Origin: an uncultured Planctomycetaceae bacterium
Lineage (GTDB): Bacteria; Planctomycetota; Planctomycetia; Pirellulales; JACPPG01
Direction: 5' to 3'
NCBI GenBank assembly: GCA_945957305.1
Contig: CAMFLN010000132.1
Coordinates: 1 to 7,377, forward strand
DNA: 7,377 bases
Shown here: positions 1-7,300 of the stretch, piece by piece
How positions within the stretch are numbered: position 1 is the first letter of the stretch
How the letters are laid out: the number at the start of each line of letters is the position of its first letter
Translations under genes and position numbers: made by a program
Notes under the pieces: generated by a model
Told to the model about the DNA's origin: nothing
Database searches by the model: none
The model's input: only the letters and a program-made list of their open reading frames with translations

Positions 1-368
1 CCCGCGGCGACGATTCTTTGGCCGTCAGCCGCTAGCACCAGGGGCGCCACGGCCGCCACGGTGCGATCACCGAAATGCGCAAGCGCCGGCTCGGCCCAGC
101 CTTCAGAGACTTCGGCGCCGCACCGCAAGACATGCACAACAGGCGATTGGCACAAGTGTACGGCGCGCTCCAGCCGCTCCACGGTGCTACTGTTGCCAGC
201 AGCCGGAACGAGACGGATTTCGCCCGCCAGATTGTAGGGATCCTGGTAGCCATCGTTGTGAACAACGATGATCTCGCAGTCCGCCGGGCGGTTCTGCAAG
301 ACGGAAACCAGGGTCGCTTCCAGGAGTTTGTCGTCGTGCGCCGCGATGAGGATCGAGAGTTTTGGCAC
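1..368 (-). CDS. Family-2-like glycosyltransferase, N-terminal part (cut by left window edge)
   Basis: This reading frame starts at GTG (368-366) and stays open to base 1, giving 122 codons, so the C-terminus lies outside the window. The start is chosen because AAGGAAG (382-376) sits 7 bases upstream, and because the product opens with PKLSILIAAHDD, the first beta strand typical of GT-A glycosyltransferases. Next come a helix with SVLQNRP (about 22-28), the second strand CEIIVVHNDG (31-40) and a YQDPYNLAGE segment. A later stretch, VVHVLRCGAEVSEGW (77-91), lies where GT2 enzymes normally carry the metal-binding DxD. No DxD is present there (RCGAEV instead), so metal and sugar-nucleotide binding may differ, or the protein may be a non-catalytic relative. 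Family knowledge suggests transfer of a sugar to a surface glycan or lipid, but donor and acceptor cannot be told. It lies on the same strand as the upstream operon, 440 bases away, behind terminator-like hairpins, so it is probably a separate transcription unit. An in-frame GTG at 389 is a less likely start. Confidence 0.78.
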   Translation of the reverse strand, partial: MPKLSILIAAHDDKLLEATLVSVLQNRPADCEIIVVHNDGYQDPYNLAGEIRLVPAAGNSSTVERLERAVHLCQSPVVHVLRCGAEVSEGWAEPALAHFGDRTVAAVAPLVLAADGQRIVAA

Positions 369-375
369 GTGCGTG

Positions 376-382
376 CTTCCTT
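376..382 (-). promoter_or_regulatory. Shine-Dalgarno site of the glycosyltransferase
   Basis: On the minus strand AAGGAAG lies 7 bases before the GTG at 368. It is a strong purine-rich match to the anti-Shine-Dalgarno sequence and decides the start over the in-frame GTG at 389. Confidence 0.65.
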
Positions 383-443
383 GCCGCACTCGCCACGGAG
401 GAATACGCCGTAGCACCGACGAAGAGTCAGGCGGTGCGTTGTT

Positions 444-457
444 CCGAACGGCTTCGG
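444..457. repeat. Small hairpin, 5-base-pair stem
   Basis: CCGAA (444-448) pairs with TTCGG (453-457) across the 4-base loop CGGC. It is adjacent to the larger stem at 464-500 and would sit in the leader of the glycosyltransferase transcript if that begins upstream. A stem this short in GC-rich DNA can arise by chance. Confidence 0.35.
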
Positions 458-463
458 CGTCGC

Positions 464-500
464 GTCACGCCCGGATTGGAGTAATCCGACCTGGCGTGAC
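464..500. repeat. Two-part inverted repeat, bulged stem upstream of the glycosyltransferase
   Basis: The outer arms GTCACGCC (464-471) and GGCGTGAC (493-500) are perfect complements. Inside them, CGGATT (472-477) and AATCCG (483-488) are also perfect complements around the 5-base loop GGAGT. The only unpaired bases in the stem are ACCT (489-492), a one-sided bulge. Fourteen matched base pairs in 37 bases are unlikely by chance. There is no T-run on either side, so it is not a standard intrinsic terminator. It ends about 95 bases before the GTG start of the glycosyltransferase. A leader RNA structure, an operator or part of a dispersed repeat are all possible. Confidence 0.6.
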
Positions 501-664
501 AGGGCCTGCTGGCATTCCGCGGCGAGTATGTCGCTGTGGGCCCCTGCAGGTTTTACTCGGCTCTTCAGGGGAGCGAAATTCACCGGTTACCGCAAGAATC
601 CTCCGCCGCATCATCCTCGCCAGTCGGCAAACTCAACCACGTTAGCCCAGGGACCTGGCCGCCT

Positions 665-696
665 GTGGCAAAATGCCCTCGTGGCATTTTTTCCAC
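665..696. terminator. Probable intrinsic terminator (possibly bidirectional)
   Basis: AAAATGCC (670-677) pairs with GGCATTTT (683-690) around the loop CTCGT. GTGG (665-668) and CCAC (693-696) add an outer stem. On the plus strand the hairpin is followed by a run of six T (687-692). On the minus strand the transcript would read a stem ending in four T (673-670). The minus-strand orientation places it about 115 bases after the operon stop codon, a fitting place to end that transcript, although the minus-strand U-run is short. Confidence 0.55.
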
Positions 697-707
697 CTCG
701 CGAGGTG
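694..707. repeat. 14-base perfect palindrome
   Basis: CACCTCGCGAGGTG reads the same on both strands. It abuts and overlaps the outer arm of the hairpin at 665-696. It could be a dimeric regulator site, a cruciform or part of a repeat element. Nothing in the sequence decides between these. Confidence 0.5.
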
Positions 708-738
708 CGAAGCACGGCTTTGCACGGCTCGCAAAATA

Positions 739-752
739 ACGACCTTCGTCGT
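739..752 (-). terminator. Weak hairpin followed by T-rich stretch after the operon
   Basis: On the minus strand ACGAC pairs with GTCGT around a GAAG tetraloop and is followed by TATTTTG. It lies about 57 bases after the TAG stop of the last operon gene, so it may help end the transcript. The 5-base-pair stem and interrupted T-run make it a weak call next to the stronger hairpin at 665-696. Confidence 0.3.
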
Positions 753-790
753 CATTGCGGGAGCGCATCCATGCCACCGCCCAGCCCGTC

Positions 791-811
791 GAATTTCTCA
801 ACAGGCTGCTA
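791..811. repeat. Insertion-sequence-end-like motif containing the operon stop codon
   Basis: Read on the minus strand, the TAG stop codon (811-809) runs straight into CAGCCTGTTGAGAAATTC. Motifs of the form CAGCCTGTTGA(G/A)AAA are, from memory, common at the ends of insertion elements and intergenic repeats in environmental bacteria including Planctomycetota. I did not find a matching inverted end within the spacer, and no transposase is present. At most this is a solitary or decayed end, or one end of a larger non-autonomous repeat. Confidence 0.3.
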
Positions 812-1723
812 GGCGATCCCAGGCGGGGTGACGACTGACGCTTCTTCTTCGTCGAGCGGTTTGACGTCGGCCGAGACCGTCATGATGTGCGCCCCGCCAC
901 CGACGAACACGCCGTTGATGGGGCAAACGTCGGCGTAATCTCGTCCCCAGGAAATCGTGATGTGCTGCGTGTCCACGAGCGCGTTGTTTGTGGGGTCGAC
1001 ATCGATCCAACCGAGCGGTCCGCAAAACACCGCCACCCAGGCGTGCGACGCATCGGCTCCCACCAAGCGCGGCCGGCCCGGAGGAGGCAAGGTGCGCAGG
1101 TAACCGCTGACATAGCGGGCCGCCAAGCCGAGTGAGCGCAGGCAACCGATCTGCACATGCGCCAAATCCTGGCAGACGCCGCGTCGCTTGGCGAAGACCT
1201 CGTTCAGCGGCGTATGCACAGTGGTCGCCTGGGGATCATACGTAAAATCCTTGTGGATCCGCGCGGTCAGCTCCAGCGCGCCTTCCAGAATCGGCCGACC
1301 CGGCGCAAAGCTGCTCGCCCCGTACGCGGCCAGTTCCGCGCCGCGCATGATGTGCGGCGAATCGAAGCAGAACTGATAATTGTTCACGGCATGTGCGCCG
1401 CGATCGCTGGGCAACGCGTCACGCACCTGCTCCCACGCCAGCGATGCGGCGGTCGCCGTCACAGTCGTCGGACGCACCTCGACGCGGCTCATCGAGGTAA
1501 TACTCAGGCGGCGATGCCCTTCGTTGATCGAGAAATACGCCACGGGGTTGCCAAAGTAGTCGCTTCGTCGTTCCAGCGAACTCGGCGCGGGGCGCACGAC
1601 CAGCCGGTGGTTGTGGCACGTCTGCCGCGGCACGGCGCGCGGCGCCAGATGCACGACATTCTGGCAGGCCGCGACCGTATCGTTGTATTCGTAAGTGGTG
1701 CTATGGCTGATCTGATAGTTCAT
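809..1723 (-). CDS. Transglutaminase-like (papain-fold) family protein
   Basis: This is a complete 304-residue protein with an ATG start and TAG stop, close to the usual size of this family. Residues 1 to about 83 (MNYQISHSTTYEYND, then the SDYFGNPV region) form the N-terminal beta domain often called Bact_transglu_N. A transglutaminase core follows from about 150, with the catalytic triad visible as Cys184 (RRGVCQDLAHV), His227 (ADASHAWV) and Asp243 (WIDVDPTNN). The C-terminus carries the family's GRDYADVCPINGVFVGG block. There is no signal peptide or membrane segment, so it is probably cytoplasmic. Bacterial members are expected to act as cysteine peptidases or amide-exchange enzymes rather than classic protein cross-linkers. 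It is the last gene of the operon, and its ATG overlaps the stop of the ATP-grasp gene by 4 bases, so it is translationally coupled. Stand-alone relatives sit beside the same partners in other bacteria (Rv2569c-like). The substrate is unknown. Confidence 0.94.
   Translation of the reverse strand: MNYQISHSTTYEYNDTVAACQNVVHLAPRAVPRQTCHNHRLVVRPAPSSLERRSDYFGNPVAYFSINEGHRRLSITSMSRVEVRPTTVTATAASLAWEQVRDALPSDRGAHAVNNYQFCFDSPHIMRGAELAAYGASSFAPGRPILEGALELTARIHKDFTYDPQATTVHTPLNEVFAKRRGVCQDLAHVQIGCLRSLGLAARYVSGYLRTLPPPGRPRLVGADASHAWVAVFCGPLGWIDVDPTNNALVDTQHITISWGRDYADVCPINGVFVGGGAHIMTVSADVKPLDEEEASVVTPPGIA
1720..1723 (-). other. ATGA stop/start overlap joining second and third operon genes
   Basis: The TGA stop of the ATP-grasp/alpha-E gene (1722-1720) overlaps the ATG start of the transglutaminase gene (1723-1721). 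Only a weak GAAG-type ribosome site lies upstream, which suggests translational coupling by terminating ribosomes. Confidence 0.85.
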
Positions 1724-4302
1724 CGTTCTTCGTCGATCCAGCCTTCGGCCAATTGGCGTGGAGTACCGGCATGCACCAGGTACTTGTGCGCAATCAAATC
1801 CGAGAGTCGCGGCAGCTGATCGCTGAGCCGTCCCAACAGCCGGTCGAGCTTCGTTCGTTCGCCGTGACGCGGCAGACGGCGCAGGGTGTCGACCTCGGCC
1901 ATGCGCACGGCGGCCAGCAGGCTGAGCACGATACGCTGCTCGGGGCTGCGCAGCGGCTGCGCGCGATCGCGGGGCAGGTTTTCAACGTGATCCGCCAACG
2001 TCACCAGCTGAAACGCCACCGAGCGAGGATTCGTTTCGTCAGTCAGCACCAAATCCAGCACCGGCGCCGGCTGCAGAGTAGCCAGATAACGCGAGCGATA
2101 AGTCATCACACTGTCAGCAACCTCGAGAAACGCTTCTAACACAGGCGCGTCGTGCGCGCCGATATCGACCAGCATATTCTGCGTGAGCGCGACGGTGTGC
2201 AGCGCTCGCTCCAACCGCCTCCCAATATCGAGAAAGCGCCATCCTTGCGTGCGCGTCATGCTTTCATCGACCAGCCCGCCGAACGCGGCCAGATCAATGA
2301 CCATGCGATTGGCCAGCATGAGCATGTCGCTCAGGCTCACTGTCGCCCGCGACGAGAGCAAATTGAATTCTTCATAGATGCGATGAATGATCCGCCAGCT
2401 ATCGACCGAAATCCGATCGCGCACCAGCGAGCCCAAGCGGTGCAGATAAGCGACGATCGACGCCAGGCTGGCAGCTTGCGTTCCGTCGAAGACAGCGGCC
2501 GGCAGAGCCCGCTCGATGGCGGGAAGTTGCTGGCGAATCTCTTCGATCACAAAACCCGGCTCCAATTGCCCCAGTGCCGCCAGGCAACGCAGCAAGGGAT
2601 TCAGCTCGGGCAAAGTCGTCACTTCGTGTTCACTGGTCAATCGGCCCAGGACGGTTCGCAACAAGCGCGCCGAGCCGTCGGCGCGTTCGATCTGCCGACC
2701 CAGCCAGAAGAGATCGTCCGCCACACGGCTGGGAAGCTCTGATCCGCTGCGGCGCAATTCGATGGTCTGGCCGGGCGGCGTCAGCAAAGTAACCTCGCGC
2801 ACTGGCCCTTCGGAGAGAACCCAGGCGTCCTTGCTGCCGTCTCCGCCGAGCACCGATCGATCGAGCTGCGCCGCATCGCGCGAGACGCGCACCAATCCGC
2901 CCGGCAAGGCCACGTACGAATTTCCCGAGGCAACCAGGTACACGCGCAGAGCCACGTGCGCTGCTTCCAAACCTCGATCGGTCGCGACGGGTACACAGGA
3001 ACGCTGGATGCGCTCGCGCCCCACCAGACGCTCCCATTGATCACTCGACGCTGCGCCACTGGCGAGAATCGTGCTCGACGCGGCCGCGCGGGCCGCGGCT
3101 GACTGCATTTCGGCATCGCGCGTACGCCCGCGACTGAACGCTGGCGACAGGACGAGGTCCCGGTGATGTTCGGCGATGTAAGCGTGCCCGGCGTGGTCGC
3201 CACTCCACCAGGTGCCGATCGACGGCAAGTACAGCTCTTCGTTCAAGAGTGCGCGGCACAACGCCGGCAAGTAAGCCATAAAAACCGAGGGTTCGACCAG
3301 CGAGCTTCCCAAGGCATTGGCGACCGCGACGTGGCCGGCGCGCACCACTTCGAGCAGACCTGGCACGCCGACCGCCGGATCGCCGCGCAGCTCCAAAGGA
3401 TCGGCCTGCGCATCATTCAGTCGCCGAAAGATCACATCGACGGGCAGCAGCCCGCCCAGGGTTTTCAAGACCACGTGGTTGTCGCGCACCGCCAGGTCAC
3501 CCGATTCGACCAGCGTGTAGCCCAGGTAGCGGGCCAGGTAGGCGTCTTCGAAATAGTGCGGACTTTGCGGTCCCTGGCTTAACAAGACGATGCGCGGATT
3601 CGAAGATTGCTTGGGCGCCAGCTCGCGCAAGGTTTCGCGCAGGGCAATGAAAAACGGCGCCATGCGCTCAACACGGCAGCGGCGAATGATACTGGGCAAC
3701 ATCCGCGACACCACGATGCGATTCTCGAGCGCGTAGCCCGCCCCGAGCGGCGCATCGGTCCGATCCGCCAGCACCCACCAGCGCCCGTCGGGCGAGCGTG
3801 CCAGGTCGGCGGCATAGAAATGCAGAAACTGATCGCGCGGCGGGCGCTGGCCGTGCAATTCGCGGCGAAAGCCCGGATGTTCAAAGAGTATCTCGGCCGG
3901 CAGCAGGCCCTCGCTGAGCAGGCGTTGCGGCCCGTAAAGATCTCCCAGCACGCGATTGAGCAGTTTCGCCCGTTGCACGAGCGCGGTGCTGATGCGCCGC
4001 CATTCGTCGGCGGCGATCAAGAGCGGAAAGACGTCCAGGTCCCAGGGCCGGGCCCCCTGCCCTGACTCGCCGACGGCGTTGTACATCAAGCCGTTTTCAT
4101 GCACCAGGCGGACGGCTTGTTCGCGGCGGCGGGAGAATTCCTCGCTGCCGAAGGCGGCGAGCGCTTCGGCGAACGGGCGCCAGGGAGCACGCAGCACGCC
4201 GGGCGCTGAATACAACTCGTCGAACGCGCCCGCCAGGGGCGCATAACCGTCGAGCATCCCCCCGTCGGTACCCGTCGTACTGGCCAGCGAAGAGCTCATC
4301 AT
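1720..4302 (-). CDS. Circularly permuted ATP-grasp fused to alpha-E domain
   Basis: This is a complete 860-residue protein. Residues about 25-500 match the circularly permuted ATP-grasp type 2 family (DUF404/DUF407). Recognisable blocks are YNAVGESGQGARPWDLDVFP (74-93), LHFYAADLARSPDGRWWVLADR (160-181), TDAPLGAGYALENR (182-195), FRRLNDAQADPLELRGD (292-308), VANALGSSLVEP (327-338), LYLPSIGTWWSG (357-368) and a YVALPGGLVRVS strand (463-474). From about 523 the alpha-helical alpha-E domain (DUF403) begins with LPSRVADDLFWLGRQIERA and later shows GWRFLDIGRRLERAL (687-701) and MTYRSRYL (733-740). ATP-grasp enzymes activate a carboxylate as acyl phosphate and join it to an amine, so this is a predicted peptide or amide ligase. 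The alpha-E domain is an accessory part of unknown role. Many genomes encode the two halves separately, whereas the fusion resembles mycobacterial Rv2567. The start at 4302 forms an ATGA overlap with the upstream gene; ATG at 4299 is an alternative. There is no signal peptide. Catalytic activity and substrate are not known. Confidence 0.95.
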   Translation of the reverse strand: MMSSSLASTTGTDGGMLDGYAPLAGAFDELYSAPGVLRAPWRPFAEALAAFGSEEFSRRREQAVRLVHENGLMYNAVGESGQGARPWDLDVFPLLIAADEWRRISTALVQRAKLLNRVLGDLYGPQRLLSEGLLPAEILFEHPGFRRELHGQRPPRDQFLHFYAADLARSPDGRWWVLADRTDAPLGAGYALENRIVVSRMLPSIIRRCRVERMAPFFIALRETLRELAPKQSSNPRIVLLSQGPQSPHYFEDAYLARYLGYTLVESGDLAVRDNHVVLKTLGGLLPVDVIFRRLNDAQADPLELRGDPAVGVPGLLEVVRAGHVAVANALGSSLVEPSVFMAYLPALCRALLNEELYLPSIGTWWSGDHAGHAYIAEHHRDLVLSPAFSRGRTRDAEMQSAAARAAASSTILASGAASSDQWERLVGRERIQRSCVPVATDRGLEAAHVALRVYLVASGNSYVALPGGLVRVSRDAAQLDRSVLGGDGSKDAWVLSEGPVREVTLLTPPGQTIELRRSGSELPSRVADDLFWLGRQIERADGSARLLRTVLGRLTSEHEVTTLPELNPLLRCLAALGQLEPGFVIEEIRQQLPAIERALPAAVFDGTQAASLASIVAYLHRLGSLVRDRISVDSWRIIHRIYEEFNLLSSRATVSLSDMLMLANRMVIDLAAFGGLVDESMTRTQGWRFLDIGRRLERALHTVALTQNMLVDIGAHDAPVLEAFLEVADSVMTYRSRYLATLQPAPVLDLVLTDETNPRSVAFQLVTLADHVENLPRDRAQPLRSPEQRIVLSLLAAVRMAEVDTLRRLPRHGERTKLDRLLGRLSDQLPRLSDLIAHKYLVHAGTPRQLAEGWIDEER
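4299..4302 (-). other. ATGA stop/start overlap joining first and second operon genes
   Basis: The TGA stop of the amidoligase gene (4301-4299) overlaps the ATG of the ATP-grasp gene (4302-4300). A second ATG follows directly at 4299-4297. No strong ribosome site is visible upstream, so translation is probably coupled and equimolar production is plausible. Confidence 0.85.
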
Positions 4303-7300
4303 TCCGTGGAGCGTCGAAGGTCGAGAGTCAACGGGAAATCAGGATTCGCAGGCTCGTCGGGCACATTCCATTGCCCTCCGGTGCAACCCATGCGAAAGAA
4401 TCTCGCGGCCCGGCGACTTTCGGCCTCGTAGGAATTGACCGGCGAAGTCGTGTAGTTGCGGCCGCCGGGGTGTGCGACATGATAGGTGCAGCCGGCAATA
4501 CTCCGCCGCTGCCAATGATCGACAAGGTCGAACACCAGCGGCGTGTGCACGGGAATCGTGGGGTGCAAGCAACTGGGGGGCTGCCAGGCACGATAGCGCA
4601 CCGCGGCGACGAATTCCCCCTCGACCCCGGTCGGGTGCAAAGGAACGCGACGGCCGTTGCACGTCACAATATGTCTTGAATCGGTCATGCCTCTTACCCT
4701 GACCTGGATGCGCTCGACCGACGAATCGACGTAGCGCGTGGTCCCCCCTCCCCCTGGTTCCTCCCCCAGCACATACCAGGGTTCGATCGCCTGTCTCAAT
4801 TCTAATTGCAGGCTATCGCGTTCAAGAGTCCCAATCATGGGAAACCGGAACTCGAAATGCGCACGGAACCAATCCCACTCGAGCGGGAATCCAGCGCGGC
4901 GCGTTTCGTCGATGACTTCCCGGAAATCCTGCTGAACAAAATAGGGTAAAAGGAACCGATCGTGCAATGTCGTTCCCCAGCGGACCAACTTTTCGACGTA
5001 CGGCTGCTCCCAAAATCTCGCCACCAGAGCCCGCAATAACAACTGCTGCGTCAGGCTCATGCGCGCATGGGGCGGCATTTCGAAGGCGCGAAATTCGACC
5101 AGCCCCAGGCGCCCCGTCGAGCTATCGGGGGAGTACAACTTGTCGATACAGAACTCGGCGCGATGCGTGTTGCCCGTCACGTCGACCAGTAGATTCCGAA
5201 AAATCCGATCGACCAGCCACGGCGGACATTCAAAGCCGCTGGCGCCTTGCGGGTCGGGCACTTGGGCACAGGCCAATTGCAGCTCGTAAATTGAATCGCG
5301 ACGCCCCTCATCCGCGCGCGGCGCCTGGCTCGTCGGACCGACAAATGCACCCGAGAACAAGTACGACAGCGACGGATGATTGTTCCAGTAGCTGACCAGG
5401 CTGCGCAGCAAGTCGGGGCGGCGCAAAAAGGGACTGTCGAGCGGCGTGGGACCGCCGAGCACAACGTGGTTTCCACCGCCGGTGCCGGTGTGGCGACCAT
5501 CGTAGGCAAACTTCTCGGTGCCGAGCCGGGTGAGACGCGCTTCTTCGTACAGCGTGGTCGTGATCCGCACCAATTCGTCCCACGTGCGCGTCGGAGGCGT
5601 GTTGACCTCGATCACGCCCGGGTCCGGCGTCACTTTAAAATGGTGCAATCGATAATCGTGCGGCGGAGGATAGCCTTCGACGATGACCGGCGCCTTCAGG
5701 TCCGCCGCGGCGGCTTCTGTGGCGGCGACTAGATCCAGGTAATCCTCCAACCGCTCCACCGGCGGCAAGAAGACGTGCAAAGTCCCCGCGCGCGGTTCGA
5801 CGCACAGCGCCGTGCGGACGATGTCCGCCGCTGCCACGTCAGGATTCGCGGCCCGCAACGTTTCCTGCTCGTGCACACCGGCCCCCTCGCGCTTGCGGCC
5901 GGCGGGAATCTCGGGCTGTGGCGTGCGTGCGCGAAAGGCGGGCAATGGCGCGCGCGGCGCCGTGGGATCGAGCGGATGGATGCCCCGACGCTCGGCCGGC
6001 GGCACATACGGTAACGCATCGAGCGGCAAACGCAGCCCCAGGGGAGAATCACCGGGCAACAAAAAGAGCGCATCAGAACGAACCGGCCAGGGGCCGCTGC
6101 GCCAACGGGGCTTGCCTTGCCACCACTGCCGTTCGAGCGGCAGAACGTAGCCAGTAACGGCGCTCAACCCGCGCTCGAAGACACGTGCCAACCGCGCGCG
6201 CTCTTCCGCGTCTTCGAGCTTGGAATCGCGGGGGTCGATGTTAAACGGCAAGTGGCGCTCTTTGGCCAGGTAATGCCAAGGATCCTCATAGGCCGGAACC
6301 ATCCACTCACTATCGACCTGCAGGTGCGCGGCGATTCTTTTGGCAAGCTGTTCCGCGTCCTTGGCCGTGTGGCCGTGCTTTTCTCCTTCTTGGGCAATCA
6401 GCTGCGGATCGCCCCAGATCGGTTCCCCATCGGCGCGCCAGTAGCATGCCAGCGCCCAGCGCGGCAACGATTCGCCGGGATACCATTTGCCTTGGCCAAA
6501 GTGCAAAAAACCACCCGGCGAAAACTGCGCCTGCAAGCGCCGCACGAGCGCCTCGGAAAGGCGGCGCTTCATGGGACCGACGGCCGCGACGTTCCATTCG
6601 GCGCCATCCATGTCATCGATCGAGACGAACGTCGGCTCGCCCCCCATCGTTAAGCGCACGTCGCCAGCAGCCAGGCGCTCGTCCACCGCGTAGCCCAGCG
6701 CTTCGATCCGCTCCCATTCTTCATCGGTATAGGGCTTGGTGACGCGCGGATCTTCGACAATCCGCTCGATCGACATCTCGAAGGAGAATTCGGTGCGGCA
6801 CTCGTCTACGCCCCCCGTGATCGGCGCGGCCGTCGCCGGGTCGGGCGAACAGGCCAGCGGAATGTGCCCTTCGCCCGTTAGTAAACCAGACGTGGGATCA
6901 AGCCCAATCCAGCCAGCGCCCGGCAAGTAAACCTCGGTCCAGGCGTGCAAGTCGGTAAAGTCGGCCGCCGCGCCGACCGGTCCGTCGAGCGCTTTTACAT
7001 CCGGCACCAGTTGAATCAGGTAGCCCGAGACAAACCGCGCGGCCAGCCCCAGGCGACGGAGAATCTGGACCAGCAGCCAGGCCGAATCGCGGCAAGATCC
7101 GCTGCACAGCGTGAGAGTCTCTTCGCACGACTGCACACCTGGCTCTAGACGAATCGTGTAGCTGATCAATTGCTGCAAGCGCTGGTTGAGGTCGACCAAC
7201 ACGTCGACCGTTTTGCCGCGGATGCGACCGAGCGATTTGAGATAACTTTCCAGACGCGGCCCAAGCGGCTCGACTTCGAGGTACGGGCGCAATTCGCGCG

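Larger units (their letters stand above)
369..808. other. Structured non-coding spacer between operon and glycosyltransferase gene
   Basis: No convincing gene is visible in these 440 bases on either strand. The open frames here give low-complexity Arg/Ser/Pro-rich translations and cross hairpins. The spacer instead holds several inverted repeats (444-457, 464-500, 665-707, 739-752). Part of it must terminate the three-gene operon, and part must hold the promoter of the glycosyltransferase. I could not recognise a clear -35/-10 pair. The right half (about 640-811), with its hairpins and an insertion-sequence-end-like motif, may be a dispersed intergenic repeat; that is inference. Confidence 0.6.

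Noticed and set aside
541..571. CCCCTG and CAGGGG complementary arms with a 19-base loop, and the CCTGCAGG palindrome inside
   Set aside because: A 6-base stem with a long loop is easily explained by chance in GC-rich DNA, and there is no T-run or supporting context.
32..583. 183-residue minus-strand open frame across the left part
   Set aside because: It overlaps the glycosyltransferase frame in another phase and gives an Arg/Ser/Trp-rich product with no recognisable motif. The GTG-started frame shows clear GT-A strands instead.
649..658. CCAGG/CCTGG near-palindrome
   Set aside because: The arms are separated by only two bases, so no hairpin can form, and the match is too short to be meaningful.
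580..801. 73-residue minus-strand and overlapping plus-strand (528-812) open frames in the spacer
   Set aside because: They cross several hairpins and the IS-end-like motif, have no good ribosome site and no recognisable domain. They look like translations of a structured intergenic sequence.
1157..1819. 220-residue plus-strand open frame
   Set aside because: It lies antisense to the transglutaminase gene, whose motifs are certain. Long antisense frames are expected in GC-rich genes, and the translation is Arg/His-rich without domains.
2152..2742. 196-residue plus-strand open frame, with others at 3607-4065 and 3163-3582
   Set aside because: All are antisense shadows of the ATP-grasp/alpha-E gene with no motif or ribosome site.
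6117..6653. 178-residue plus-strand open frame
   Set aside because: It is antisense to the DUF2126 coding region and has no recognisable features.
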